A DNA stretch of 64,000 nt from Paludibacteraceae bacterium (GTDB lineage Bacteria > Bacteroidota > Bacteroidia > Bacteroidales > Paludibacteraceae). Position numbers and translations under genes: made by a program. The stretch is taken from contig JAKSLA010000008.1 of assembly GCA_024401455.1 (NCBI GenBank), positions 1 to 64,000 on the forward strand, in the 5' to 3' direction. The notes under the pieces are model-generated. The model saw nothing but the letters and a program-made list of their open reading frames with translations, searched no databases and was not told the DNA's origin. Positions 26,520-34,587 of the stretch are shown here, in pieces. How positions within the stretch are numbered: position 1 is the first letter of the stretch; each line of letters starts with the position of its first letter.

Positions 26520-28484
26520 CTATTTTACGTTCACCTTGACTACCTTACCCGTTTCTTCAGATTGCAAGAAAAGGATACCTTTAATTCCATACGCTTCAAG
26601 TTGACTTGAAAGAGGAGCGAACCCATCAGAATTGACCTCACCCAAACGCTGTCCTAAAGCATTGCTGACATTGTATTTACCGTTTGGAAGTGCAACCGCA
26701 GACTCATCGTCCACACTTGTTGCATCGAGCACATCAAACTTGAACCAATCAATATCAAAATAAGAGTTATCGATATGCAATTTCAAAATATGCTCGCCTG
26801 CTTGCAACTCTTTTGTATCTGCTTTCACTTCCACCAATTGATTCCAATCGCCCGTATTAGGAGCCTTTATCTCGTCTGTGATGACTTCGTCGTCAAGCAA
26901 GAAATGGAATGATGCCACATCATTATCGGTCGAAACCAAAGCCGAGATAGTATATTGAGCCGTCTCCTTGACATCAACCGTATATTCCAACCATTCGCCC
27001 TTTACCGTCCAACCAAGACGGATGTCATTGCCCACAGCCTTGACATCGACCCCAGTTCCCTGACGATAGTTTGAATCACCATTGTTTGCCTTATCCTCGT
27101 CGTGGTAAGAGACACCCTCGCCTCCCTTATCAAAATCTTCCGCTTCGATTTTTCCCGGCACCTCAAGTGCCTTTCCCAAGAATGGCTCTTGAACGGGCTC
27201 TTCACAAAGGATGTTGTTGTTTTCAGAATAGGTTTTATACCACTTCCAACAAGCATAACCGCAGGCCTCGTCAGGAGAGGCTTGATTGGAGAACGACGGA
27301 CGAACCACACCCGTTGACAGATAGTGCGCCATATCAATATAGTCATCCGTGCTCGTCAAATTCATAGAGATATTGCCATAATGCTCCTTCATCGCCTTGA
27401 AGGCATTACCCCATTTAGAAGTAGTAGCCGTACCCCACGTTCCATAATTTCCGTCCGTCTCATAATTTCCGTCATACTTATAAACGGGGTTTCCATTCGC
27501 ATCCAACTTGATCTTTCCAGGCGACCAGTCAATCTCCGTAACCACAATCGGCTTGCTGGTAACGCCAGGGACTTGCTTCTTAAAGTTATCAATAAACGAT
27601 TGCGCGCTGCACTTGGCATCCTCGTTGCCATACCAACCCGGATAAACATGGACAGCGAAACCATAGTTAGAGTCCGAAATCGGATATTTAGCATAACTCT
27701 CGTAAGAAGATTGGTAACCCTCTCCTGGGACCCAAATGATTCCCGTAAAGCCATTCTCACGTATCTTGTTGATAATAGGTTGGAAGAAGTCTGTCTTGGC
27801 AGGACCATTGGCAGGTCCCCAAGTGCCATCCGTAGGGCGATTTCCACTGGCATCACGAACTCTGACCGGCTCATTAGCCAACTCCAAAGAGAGCCAACCT
27901 GCATACTCCTTCACCTTCTCATTTTTAGAAACGATGTCCCACACATCCAAAAGATACTTCTGGTAAGCATCGCCCACTTGAATATCCTCCGGGCAAACGC
28001 CAGGCGGGCGCATTATGACATACAAGCCATGAGCATTCGCATCCTCTGCAATTGGGACGAAAAGTTCCTCCAAATATAACTTCACCTTATCCCTATCGTA
28101 GGTTTTGGCAAGGTTACTCTCTCCGCCTGGTTCATTTGCACCATCACGGCGCAACCAGGACGGCTCCATATGAAGACGGAACAAATCGCAATAAGCGCCT
28201 TGTTTGGTATCTGTTATTGCGTCAAATATCTTTGTAAAATACGCTCTGGCACGAGGAGTTGCGGCTGGCACATAACCACCAATGTCCCAACTCGTCCAAC
28301 GATCGCTGTTGAACCACATACTTGGTGTATCCATTACACCGTGAAGCACAACCGGATTTCCATAAGGATCTCTCAATTGATTACCCTCGACATGAAGGTC
28401 GGGCGTACACCCATAAATTCCTTGCGAATAGGCAAAGGAGGACGACATAGCCGCCAATAAAAAGAGTATCAGTTTTCGTTTCAT
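26520..28484 (-). CDS. Secreted GH5 cellulase with CBM6 and T9SS-like tail
   Basis: 654 residues. Signal peptide MKRKLILFLLAAMSSSFAYS, then a GH5 catalytic domain (~22-430) with acid/base Glu205 in LELANEP and nucleophile Glu317 in VVTEIDW, both intact. A CBM6-like module (~445-590) begins PGKIEAEDFD and includes GEWLEYTVDV, a known carbohydrate-binding fold. The end (~600-654; NGKYNVSNALGQRLGEV to KVVKVNVK) looks like a T9SS C-terminal domain. It should cleave beta-1,4-glucan, though GH5 also includes mannanases and xyloglucanases. It lies downstream of GH9 on the same strand but has its own promoter. Confidence 0.93.
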   Translation of the reverse strand: MKRKLILFLLAAMSSSFAYSQGIYGCTPDLHVEGNQLRDPYGNPVVLHGVMDTPSMWFNSDRWTSWDIGGYVPAATPRARAYFTKIFDAITDTKQGAYCDLFRLHMEPSWLRRDGANEPGGESNLAKTYDRDKVKLYLEELFVPIAEDANAHGLYVIMRPPGVCPEDIQVGDAYQKYLLDVWDIVSKNEKVKEYAGWLSLELANEPVRVRDASGNRPTDGTWGPANGPAKTDFFQPIINKIRENGFTGIIWVPGEGYQSSYESYAKYPISDSNYGFAVHVYPGWYGNEDAKCSAQSFIDNFKKQVPGVTSKPIVVTEIDWSPGKIKLDANGNPVYKYDGNYETDGNYGTWGTATTSKWGNAFKAMKEHYGNISMNLTSTDDYIDMAHYLSTGVVRPSFSNQASPDEACGYACWKWYKTYSENNNILCEEPVQEPFLGKALEVPGKIEAEDFDKGGEGVSYHDEDKANNGDSNYRQGTGVDVKAVGNDIRLGWTVKGEWLEYTVDVKETAQYTISALVSTDNDVASFHFLLDDEVITDEIKAPNTGDWNQLVEVKADTKELQAGEHILKLHIDNSYFDIDWFKFDVLDATSVDDESAVALPNGKYNVSNALGQRLGEVNSDGFAPLSSQLEAYGIKGILFLQSEETGKVVKVNVK

Positions 28485-28509
28485 GCTGTTTTTTAATTTA
28501 GTTCTAATA

Positions 28510-28540
28510 CAAATATAGGATATCTTTCCGACCTATCAAG
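28510..28540 (-). promoter_or_regulatory. Promoter of the GH5-CBM6 gene
   Basis: Minus-strand CTTG (28540-28537), 19 bases, TATATTTG (28517-28510). Start near 28503, giving a ~19-nt leader. It lies just beyond the GH9 terminator. Confidence 0.7.
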
Positions 28541-28550
28541 CCATAGCACG

Positions 28551-28591
28551 AAAAAAAAGGGAGAAGACAGGCCTATATCCATCTTCTCCCT
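28551..28591 (-). terminator. Terminator of the GH9 gene
   Basis: AGGGAGAAGA (28558-28567) is perfectly inverted at 28582-28591 and the minus strand continues with eight T. Confidence 0.88.
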
Positions 28592-28617
28592 CCATTATAT
28601 TGATATATGAGAATATT

Positions 28618-31572
28618 TTACTGTCTCACAAGTTTTGCCGTGTAGGTCATATCATTGTTAAACACCTTCACTACATAAACACCCGCAGGCAACGATGTCA
28701 AATCCAACGCCGTCGAACCGACGAACTCTGCTCGGCTTACCACTGCACTCGCATAGTTATAAACCTCCACAACAGAAGAGAGTTCAGAAGATGTTTCTAC
28801 ATTCACTACATCTATGACTGGATTAGGATAGATGCGGCAAGCAGAAGATGCGATAACATTCTCCACATCCATTGAGTTACCCTTCTTCGCCATTACCATA
28901 GCGCGAGCGCAACCAGTACCGGCCGTTATATTCCAGTCAATAATTCCCATAAACGGATTGTCTGAAGCATTACCGTTCGTTGCTCCCAAGAATGTAATAG
29001 GATTACCTTGTCCCTCATACGATGAATAGGCTGGTCCTGTAGCGAAGAAGCCTATAGAGGCATTACTTGGCTTACAATTCAACGAATAATCTCCTGGCTC
29101 GCTGATCACGATTGGATTAGAGAAGTTGAACTTCACAAATCCAACAGCGGCTCCATTGGTAGCATCAGAAGTGAAAGTCGTCTTCTTGCCTCCATGTTCC
29201 AACGTAACCGTTATCGTTTGTGGAGAACCTGGGTTATAGATGCTTTCAAGATAAACGGTGAGACTTGTGATCATCAAAGCCTTTTCCGCCTTGAAGAGGA
29301 CAGAAATGTTATCACCCCAGTTCAAAGGAGTTCCTCTAAACGATTTGTCCGTAGGTCCAACAACCGTGGACATTGCACCTGCATCTTGTACGTAGAAGAC
29401 CTTATCATCAGAAATGGTCGTCGAATAAGTTGCACCCGTATGAAGCGGTGTGCCACCCTCTGGAACATCATACCATTCGTACTCACCCTCAGAAACAACC
29501 TTCATCGTAACCTTTCCGTCGGCAGTAGAAGTCACGTCGGCCACCTCCGGCAATTTTGAAGTAACATTGATCTTATACTCAACAGACTTGCATCCCATAG
29601 CCGATGCTTCGCATACGTACTTACCAGGCTTAGTTATCAAAAGGGAAGCCTCTGTAGCGTCGTCGATAGCCGAGCCATCCTTATACCATTGATAAGAAAC
29701 CGGAGCGGCCATTGTAAGGTCAACTTCGTACGAAGCAGGATCGCAGAGTTCAAAATCAGAAGTAACCTCAACAACTGGCAATGTACCGAGCACCTTTACC
29801 GTGCCCTCAGTTGACCATTCGCCAGCCGAATCAGCCACACATTTGTACTCTCCGGCAGAGGTTGCCTTATAAGTGGACGAAGTCGCACCATTGATTTTCT
29901 CGCCATCCTTGTACCAAGCGAACGTCAAACCGCCAACACCGCTCATCTTAGAGTCAAGTTCTACCGAAGTCAAGCCACAAATAGAGACATCGTCACCCAA
30001 ATCTGGAGAAGGATGACCGAATTTATTGACATCAACAGGAGAGAGAATCGAGTTCAAATAACCCAAAGCACCTACCAAACCTGCATTGTAGTCGATACCA
30101 CCTTCAGACGAAGTATATGACTTCTCGTCATCGGCATAATTTTCAGGATTCAGCGAACCGCCCACCAAGTAGCCTAACTGCACATATTTGTATGAAGCAT
30201 CATAGTGAGGAAGATTGGCCTCGCTATTGTTATCCACACGATAGAAGTTTCTATGGTGAGGGAAAACAGGGAACTTGTCACCCAAACCCACCACAAAAGA
30301 GTAGTTGCGAGAGTTCTTTCCGATAAGATAATCCACCGTAGCCACTGAATATGGGTTGAGGGTTTCGTCACCCTTCAACTTATTGTACAAACCATAAACA
30401 AAGGCTTGGTTGGCAGGGAAACGCAAAACGCCCCAAGTGCCATTCTGCACATTAAGGAAGTAACCCGATGCAGGTTTGTACATTGAACCCACATAGAATT
30501 CCATGGCCTCCATAGCATTTTCGCTAAATTTGGTTTCCTTTCCGAAGGAAGCCATCAAGTAGCAAGCCAAATCCTCTGTATTGTTGTAACAAAGGCTATA
30601 ATTGTAATTGTAGTCCTTCTTCGCAAGCATCCAACCAGAGGCATTCTCAGCGGCCTTCAAATATTTAGAATCGCCTGTAGCACGATAAAGTTCCGAATAG
30701 AAAATCACCTCATCCGTTTCATAGCGAGGCTTAGGGCCATAGAATCCGCAATTGTTATGGTTTCCTTTGGAAGTTCCCGTCACATATTCGTAAGCCACCA
30801 AAGCTTTTTCCAGACATTTCTGAGCATATTCAGGGTCGAACTTCTTGTAAAGTCTTGCCATGGCAGCCAACGCCGCACCACCCAATGAAGCCATAGATGT
30901 TTCACCGCCAGTTGCCACCTCAAAATGACGCGGTCCGTCGGCCTCTCCTCCATTTGACCTGGACAATGTTGACTTTGTAGGCGAAGTACACCAAATAGCA
31001 TGGTCGGCATCACCATCTCCCTTTTGGAAATAGAAGGTCTTGTTATTGCGGAAGGCCTTCATAATGAAGTCTGTCGCATACTTAGCCTCATTCAAAATAT
31101 CAGGTATTCCGTCGGGCGCTCCTTTTTTGCCTTCCCATGTATAATCGCCTGCACTAATATATCCATGATAATCATACGAATAATAATCATCATATCCTGC
31201 TGGGAACTCTGAATAGCCCAACAAAAGCATATAAGCGGAATAGAAGAAGGTCTGACCGAACGTAGCAAAGTCGCCACAATCATACCAACCTCCCGTCAAA
31301 TCATAACTGCCATCTGCATCCTTAATGAAAGACTGACCCTTCACGAAAGCGCCGAGATTGCCCTTGCATTCACTTGCAACCTGCGTAGGCTCATAATCGG
31401 CAATCAGCCAATTCGGACCCACACCTGAACGTTGCGCACCATAAAAACGCGTGGTGATCCACAACGCCTTTTGATAATATTCTTTATCGAAAGATGGTGT
31501 TTGAGCCGAAGCCGGCAAAAAACTTGTTCCTGCCAAAACCGCCAAAGCACCGAGTTTTACATATTTTCTCAT
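28618..31572 (-). CDS. Secreted GH9 endoglucanase with Ig-like domains and T9SS tail
   Basis: 984 residues from ATG 31572 (signal MRKYVKLGALAVLAGTSFLPASA); the longer reading from 31617 adds 15 residues before the signal. The GH9 (alpha/alpha)6-barrel covers ~25-510. Catalytic aspartates are in GGWYDCGDF (94-102), then the GH9 PHHRNFY region (~440) and the acid Glu in SSEGGIDYNAGLVGALG (~486-502). Two Ig-like repeats follow, then a jelly-roll-like region (~730-890). The end is a classical T9SS type-A domain (IYPNPVIDVVNVET to YTAKLVRQ). The role is cellulose hydrolysis at the cell surface or outside. The neighbouring GH5 enzymes support a cellulose-degrading locus. Confidence 0.95.
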   Translation of the reverse strand: MRKYVKLGALAVLAGTSFLPASAQTPSFDKEYYQKALWITTRFYGAQRSGVGPNWLIADYEPTQVASECKGNLGAFVKGQSFIKDADGSYDLTGGWYDCGDFATFGQTFFYSAYMLLLGYSEFPAGYDDYYSYDYHGYISAGDYTWEGKKGAPDGIPDILNEAKYATDFIMKAFRNNKTFYFQKGDGDADHAIWCTSPTKSTLSRSNGGEADGPRHFEVATGGETSMASLGGAALAAMARLYKKFDPEYAQKCLEKALVAYEYVTGTSKGNHNNCGFYGPKPRYETDEVIFYSELYRATGDSKYLKAAENASGWMLAKKDYNYNYSLCYNNTEDLACYLMASFGKETKFSENAMEAMEFYVGSMYKPASGYFLNVQNGTWGVLRFPANQAFVYGLYNKLKGDETLNPYSVATVDYLIGKNSRNYSFVVGLGDKFPVFPHHRNFYRVDNNSEANLPHYDASYKYVQLGYLVGGSLNPENYADDEKSYTSSEGGIDYNAGLVGALGYLNSILSPVDVNKFGHPSPDLGDDVSICGLTSVELDSKMSGVGGLTFAWYKDGEKINGATSSTYKATSAGEYKCVADSAGEWSTEGTVKVLGTLPVVEVTSDFELCDPASYEVDLTMAAPVSYQWYKDGSAIDDATEASLLITKPGKYVCEASAMGCKSVEYKINVTSKLPEVADVTSTADGKVTMKVVSEGEYEWYDVPEGGTPLHTGATYSTTISDDKVFYVQDAGAMSTVVGPTDKSFRGTPLNWGDNISVLFKAEKALMITSLTVYLESIYNPGSPQTITVTLEHGGKKTTFTSDATNGAAVGFVKFNFSNPIVISEPGDYSLNCKPSNASIGFFATGPAYSSYEGQGNPITFLGATNGNASDNPFMGIIDWNITAGTGCARAMVMAKKGNSMDVENVIASSACRIYPNPVIDVVNVETSSELSSVVEVYNYASAVVSRAEFVGSTALDLTSLPAGVYVVKVFNNDMTYTAKLVRQ

Positions 31573-31700
31573 AACAACCTTATTAATGACTATATCCAAG
31601 ATACATACGATAAACATCGTGCAATTTACAAATTTTTATCGAATCAGCAACTTTCCAGCAAAAATATCCTCAGCGTTCCCCGCTTATTCTTCCGTTTTTC

Positions 31701-31708
31701 TATTTTTG
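31701..31708 (+). promoter_or_regulatory. -7 box of the ABC exporter operon; fixes the start
   Basis: TATTTTTG, 18 bases before ATG 31726. It rules out the 98-residue extension from 31432, which runs antisense to GH9 and through the promoter. Confidence 0.6.
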
Positions 31709-31725
31709 CAGAAAATACCGTCAAG

Positions 31726-32643
31726 ATGATTCTAACGATAAACAACGTCTGTAAAAGATACAAGGACAAAAAGGCTTTAGACCACGTTTCGCTGAAGATG
31801 GAGGGCGGCTCCATCAATGGTCTATTGGGCCCCAACGGAGCGGGCAAAACTACGCTGTTGCGCTCCATTACAGGAATCACACAAATAGACGAAGGCGACA
31901 TTCTTTTCAACGGTTCACCCATCAGCGAGAAAAGCAGACGTTCCATCGGCTACCTTCCCGAAGAGAGGGGGCTCTATCCAGAGATGAAAGTAGGAGAACA
32001 ACTCATTTACCTTGCTCAACTAAAAGGGATGACAAAAGAGGCAGCGCAAGTGGCTGTAAAACAATGGCTCCGCAAATTTCAACTATCAAGTGCGGCAGAG
32101 AAGAAGACCAACGAACTGTCGAAAGGAATGCAACAGAAAGTACAATTCATCGCGGCAGTCATCCACCAGCCAGAACTGCTTATTCTGGACGAACCCTTCA
32201 GCGGATTCGACCCCATTAACACCGAACTCATCAAAGGGGAAATTCTCGCCCTGAAAAAGCAAGGGGTGTGCATCATACTCTCCACCCACAACATGACTTC
32301 TGTTGAGGAGATATGCGACAACGTGGCCCTCATCAACCATTCGCGCATTATTTTAGAGGGGAACACCTCCGAAATCCGACAAAGATACAACACGGGCAAG
32401 TTCATTCTGAAAGGAGAGTCGAACGGACGGCCCAACAACGGAACGACACAGTCTTCGCAGTTTACCTTGGCCGAAAACGGCGATTGGATCGTCAACAAAA
32501 GGTCCAACTCTCCCATCAACAATAATGACCTTTTAAAAGAGTTGATGGAATATTTCTCCATCACTTCGTTTATCGAGGCACAACCCTCTATGAACGAGAT
32601 ATTCCTCAACGCAGTAAACGCTAACAACAAAGACGTCCTATGA
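31726..32643 (+). CDS. ABC-2 type exporter, ATP-binding subunit (NatA-like)
   Basis: 305 residues. Walker A GPNGAGKTT (35-43), signature ELSKGMQQKVQF (a KGMQQ variant), Walker B LLILDEPFSGFDP and the H-loop ILSTHNMTSVEE are all present, so it should hydrolyse ATP. The C-terminal ~90 residues, with LKELMEYFSITSFIEAQPSM, are typical of NatA/DrrA-type proteins. The stop overlaps the next start by four bases (ATGA), so it is translationally coupled with the permease. NatA-NatB pairs can export Na+, but drugs or other substrates are equally possible. Substrate unknown. Confidence 0.92.
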   Translation: MILTINNVCKRYKDKKALDHVSLKMEGGSINGLLGPNGAGKTTLLRSITGITQIDEGDILFNGSPISEKSRRSIGYLPEERGLYPEMKVGEQLIYLAQLKGMTKEAAQVAVKQWLRKFQLSSAAEKKTNELSKGMQQKVQFIAAVIHQPELLILDEPFSGFDPINTELIKGEILALKKQGVCIILSTHNMTSVEEICDNVALINHSRIILEGNTSEIRQRYNTGKFILKGESNGRPNNGTTQSSQFTLAENGDWIVNKRSNSPINNNDLLKELMEYFSITSFIEAQPSMNEIFLNAVNANNKDVL

Positions 32644-33875
32644 ACGACTTGCTCCTCATCATTCAAAGAGAATACTTAAGTAGAGTCAGGCGAAAATCAT
32701 TTCTGCTTATGACCATACTGACACCTCTATTTCTCATCGCGGCCTCTATCATTTTCTCCGCAATGACGGATGAAGCGGTTGGTGGAAATGAATCCGTCCT
32801 TCTGTTCGGCGACCACAACGGCTACTACACAAGCACATTGCAACGAAACAGCAGATTTTCCTTTACAGAAGCGACGGAAGAATACTTGGAACAGACAGAT
32901 CCCAGCACCGATTTTTCGGCAATGCTCTACCTGCCCGATGCTTTGGACGAAACGCCCAACTTGGCATTCATCGTTGCCAACTACGAAATATCAGAGGCAC
33001 TGAGCAACCACATCAACGAGCGACTGTCAGAGGCGGCCACCTTTGAGAAATGGCGCAAGGATGCCCCGACTCTTTCCAATTTTTGGGAAAATAACCGCGT
33101 GGAGGTCCATTGTCAAAAGATGAACAACATCACAGGAGGCAATTCCTCCAACGAGGGGGCGGCACTCATCGCCATCGTCGCATCGCTTCTGCTCTACATA
33201 TTCATATTCAGTTATGGATCGCAGGTGATGCGGGGAGTAAACGAAGAGAAAAACAACAAAATCATGGAGGTGATGTTCCTCTCCACCCGCCCCAGTCATT
33301 TCATGGCCGGCAAAATCATCAGTGTCGCCTTAGTCGGATTGACACAATTTGCCATTTGGGCAAGTGCGGCTTTCCTCCTATTTAGAGAAATCTGCGACAA
33401 AGAATTGAGCATACTAATTCTATTCAACAAGATTGTGCTTCCCAACGAGATAAACATCTACTCGTTAGCCATTTACTTTGTCATTTTTTTCTTAGCAGGA
33501 TATCTGCTCTACGCTTCTCTGTTTGCCTCTATCGGAGCCCTATCCGACCCAAGCACAGACACTCAGCAGTTCTTCTTGCCCGTCACGATTCCTATTCTCT
33601 TTTCCATATATGCAGGCATCTATACGGCTTGCCATCCCGACAGCACATTAGGGGCATGGTGTTCATATATCCCATTCACCTCCCCTATTGTAATGCCGAC
33701 TCGCATTTGCCATGGAATAGATGCGTGGGAAATAATAGGCTCCCTATCTATCCTAATAGTTACAGACCTACTATTTTTCAGATTGGCCGGGAAAATTTAT
33801 CGTTCGGCCATTCTCCTTCATGGCAAGAAAATCACTTACAAAGATCTATGGCAGTTCTGTAAAAGCAACGATTGA
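32640..33875 (+). CDS. ABC-2 type exporter, permease subunit (NatB-like)
   Basis: 411 residues. The N-terminal cytoplasmic/membrane start (YLSRVRRKSFLLMTILTPLF) is followed by one helix, a large extracytoplasmic loop (~50-170), and then five C-terminal helices, e.g. ALIAIVASLLLYIFIFSYGS and IYFVIFFLAGYLLYASLFAS. Characteristic ABC-2 phrases are RGVNEEKNNKIMEVM and SDPSTDTQQFF. It forms the membrane channel with the preceding ATPase, to which it is coupled by a 4-base overlap. No gene follows in the same operon. Confidence 0.92.
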   Translation: MNDLLLIIQREYLSRVRRKSFLLMTILTPLFLIAASIIFSAMTDEAVGGNESVLLFGDHNGYYTSTLQRNSRFSFTEATEEYLEQTDPSTDFSAMLYLPDALDETPNLAFIVANYEISEALSNHINERLSEAATFEKWRKDAPTLSNFWENNRVEVHCQKMNNITGGNSSNEGAALIAIVASLLLYIFIFSYGSQVMRGVNEEKNNKIMEVMFLSTRPSHFMAGKIISVALVGLTQFAIWASAAFLLFREICDKELSILILFNKIVLPNEINIYSLAIYFVIFFLAGYLLYASLFASIGALSDPSTDTQQFFLPVTIPILFSIYAGIYTACHPDSTLGAWCSYIPFTSPIVMPTRICHGIDAWEIIGSLSILIVTDLLFFRLAGKIYRSAILLHGKKITYKDLWQFCKSND

Positions 33876-33936
33876 CCCGATTGAGGCAAACGGAATGATG
33901 ATTCCGAGTAAAATCAGTGTGCTTTTTCTCATGTCT

Positions 33937-33969
33937 TTTGTCGGTTGTTGAAATAAAATTGTACTTTTG
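33937..33969 (+). promoter_or_regulatory. Promoter of the candidate sRNA
   Basis: TTTG (33937-33940), 21 bases, TACTTTTG (33962-33969). Start near 33976. Confidence 0.6.
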
Positions 33970-33975
33970 TGGTGA

Positions 33976-34045
33976 ATCCGGCCCTTTTGCGAGGACCGGA
34001 ATCTCCCGATCCGCTTTCAATTTTATTGGAAGCGGTGATTTTTAT
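33976..34045 (+). ncRNA. Candidate ~70-nt small RNA
   Basis: Immediately after a good promoter come two hairpins and no ORF. The first is TCCGG (33977-33981)/CCGGA (33996-34000), with inner CCT/AGG. The second is CCGCTTTCAAT (34011-34021)/ATTGGAAGCGG (34025-34035), 11 pairs with one wobble and a 3-base loop, followed by TGATTTTTAT as an intrinsic terminator. Promoter, hairpin and terminator at this spacing define a short transcription unit. Its target or function is unknown. Confidence 0.5.
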
Positions 34046-34270
34046 ATACCTTGACCAAATCTCCTTGAATTACAATAATAGTCCTTCCATGAGAAGTTCT
34101 GCTGAAGTACCGCACCCAAAATGTTCCACAAGGTCAGCCCCCCTTATTTATCGAAGGCAAAAAACAGCCTTCAGAAATGACCTAAAACAACAAATTGCAA
34201 GAATCTTTTGAATTCTGAATTTTTTTTTATAATTTTCCGTTGAATTTAACAAAAGAGAATTGCCACATAG

Positions 34271-34525
34271 CAGTTCGCTCTTATTAACTTCAAAAAAGCG
34301 ACTAACGAACTCATCAAGCATTCGATTGGTTTTCAATCAATAAGAGGAGCAAATCTAAAAAGCACAGAAGGATTCTCTTCTTTTTCAGATGTTTCAAAAG
34401 ACAAAGCACCCATTAAGGTCACGTCGGACGAAACGCTAACAGAAAAACACACAACACAAATCGATAGTCAATCAACCGTAGGCTCAACCTTAAAGCAAGT
34501 CTTAGCAGTAAGGCAAACTACATGA
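34271..34525 (+). pseudogene. 84-codon open frame without start codon, possible remnant
   Basis: The frame reads NFKKATNELIKHSIGFQSIR and continues with a Ser/Thr/Lys-rich stretch to TGA 34523-34525. It begins straight after TAG and has no ATG, GTG or TTG at a sensible position. It may be the tail of a decayed gene or chance. No family recognised. Confidence 0.2.
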
Positions 34526-34587
34526 ACCGCTTGATTTTCACATGGATTTACGAACAATTTAAAAAAATACAATAAAACGACAATAGT

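Larger units (their letters stand above)
33876..34587. other. 712-base interval: candidate sRNA, then a remnant frame
   Basis: It holds a Bacteroidetes-type promoter (33937-33969), a candidate sRNA ending in a terminator (~33976-34045), an open frame without a start (34271-34525), and otherwise AT-rich sequence leading to the GH5 gene at 34588. No clear promoter for that GH5 gene was found. Confidence 0.6.
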
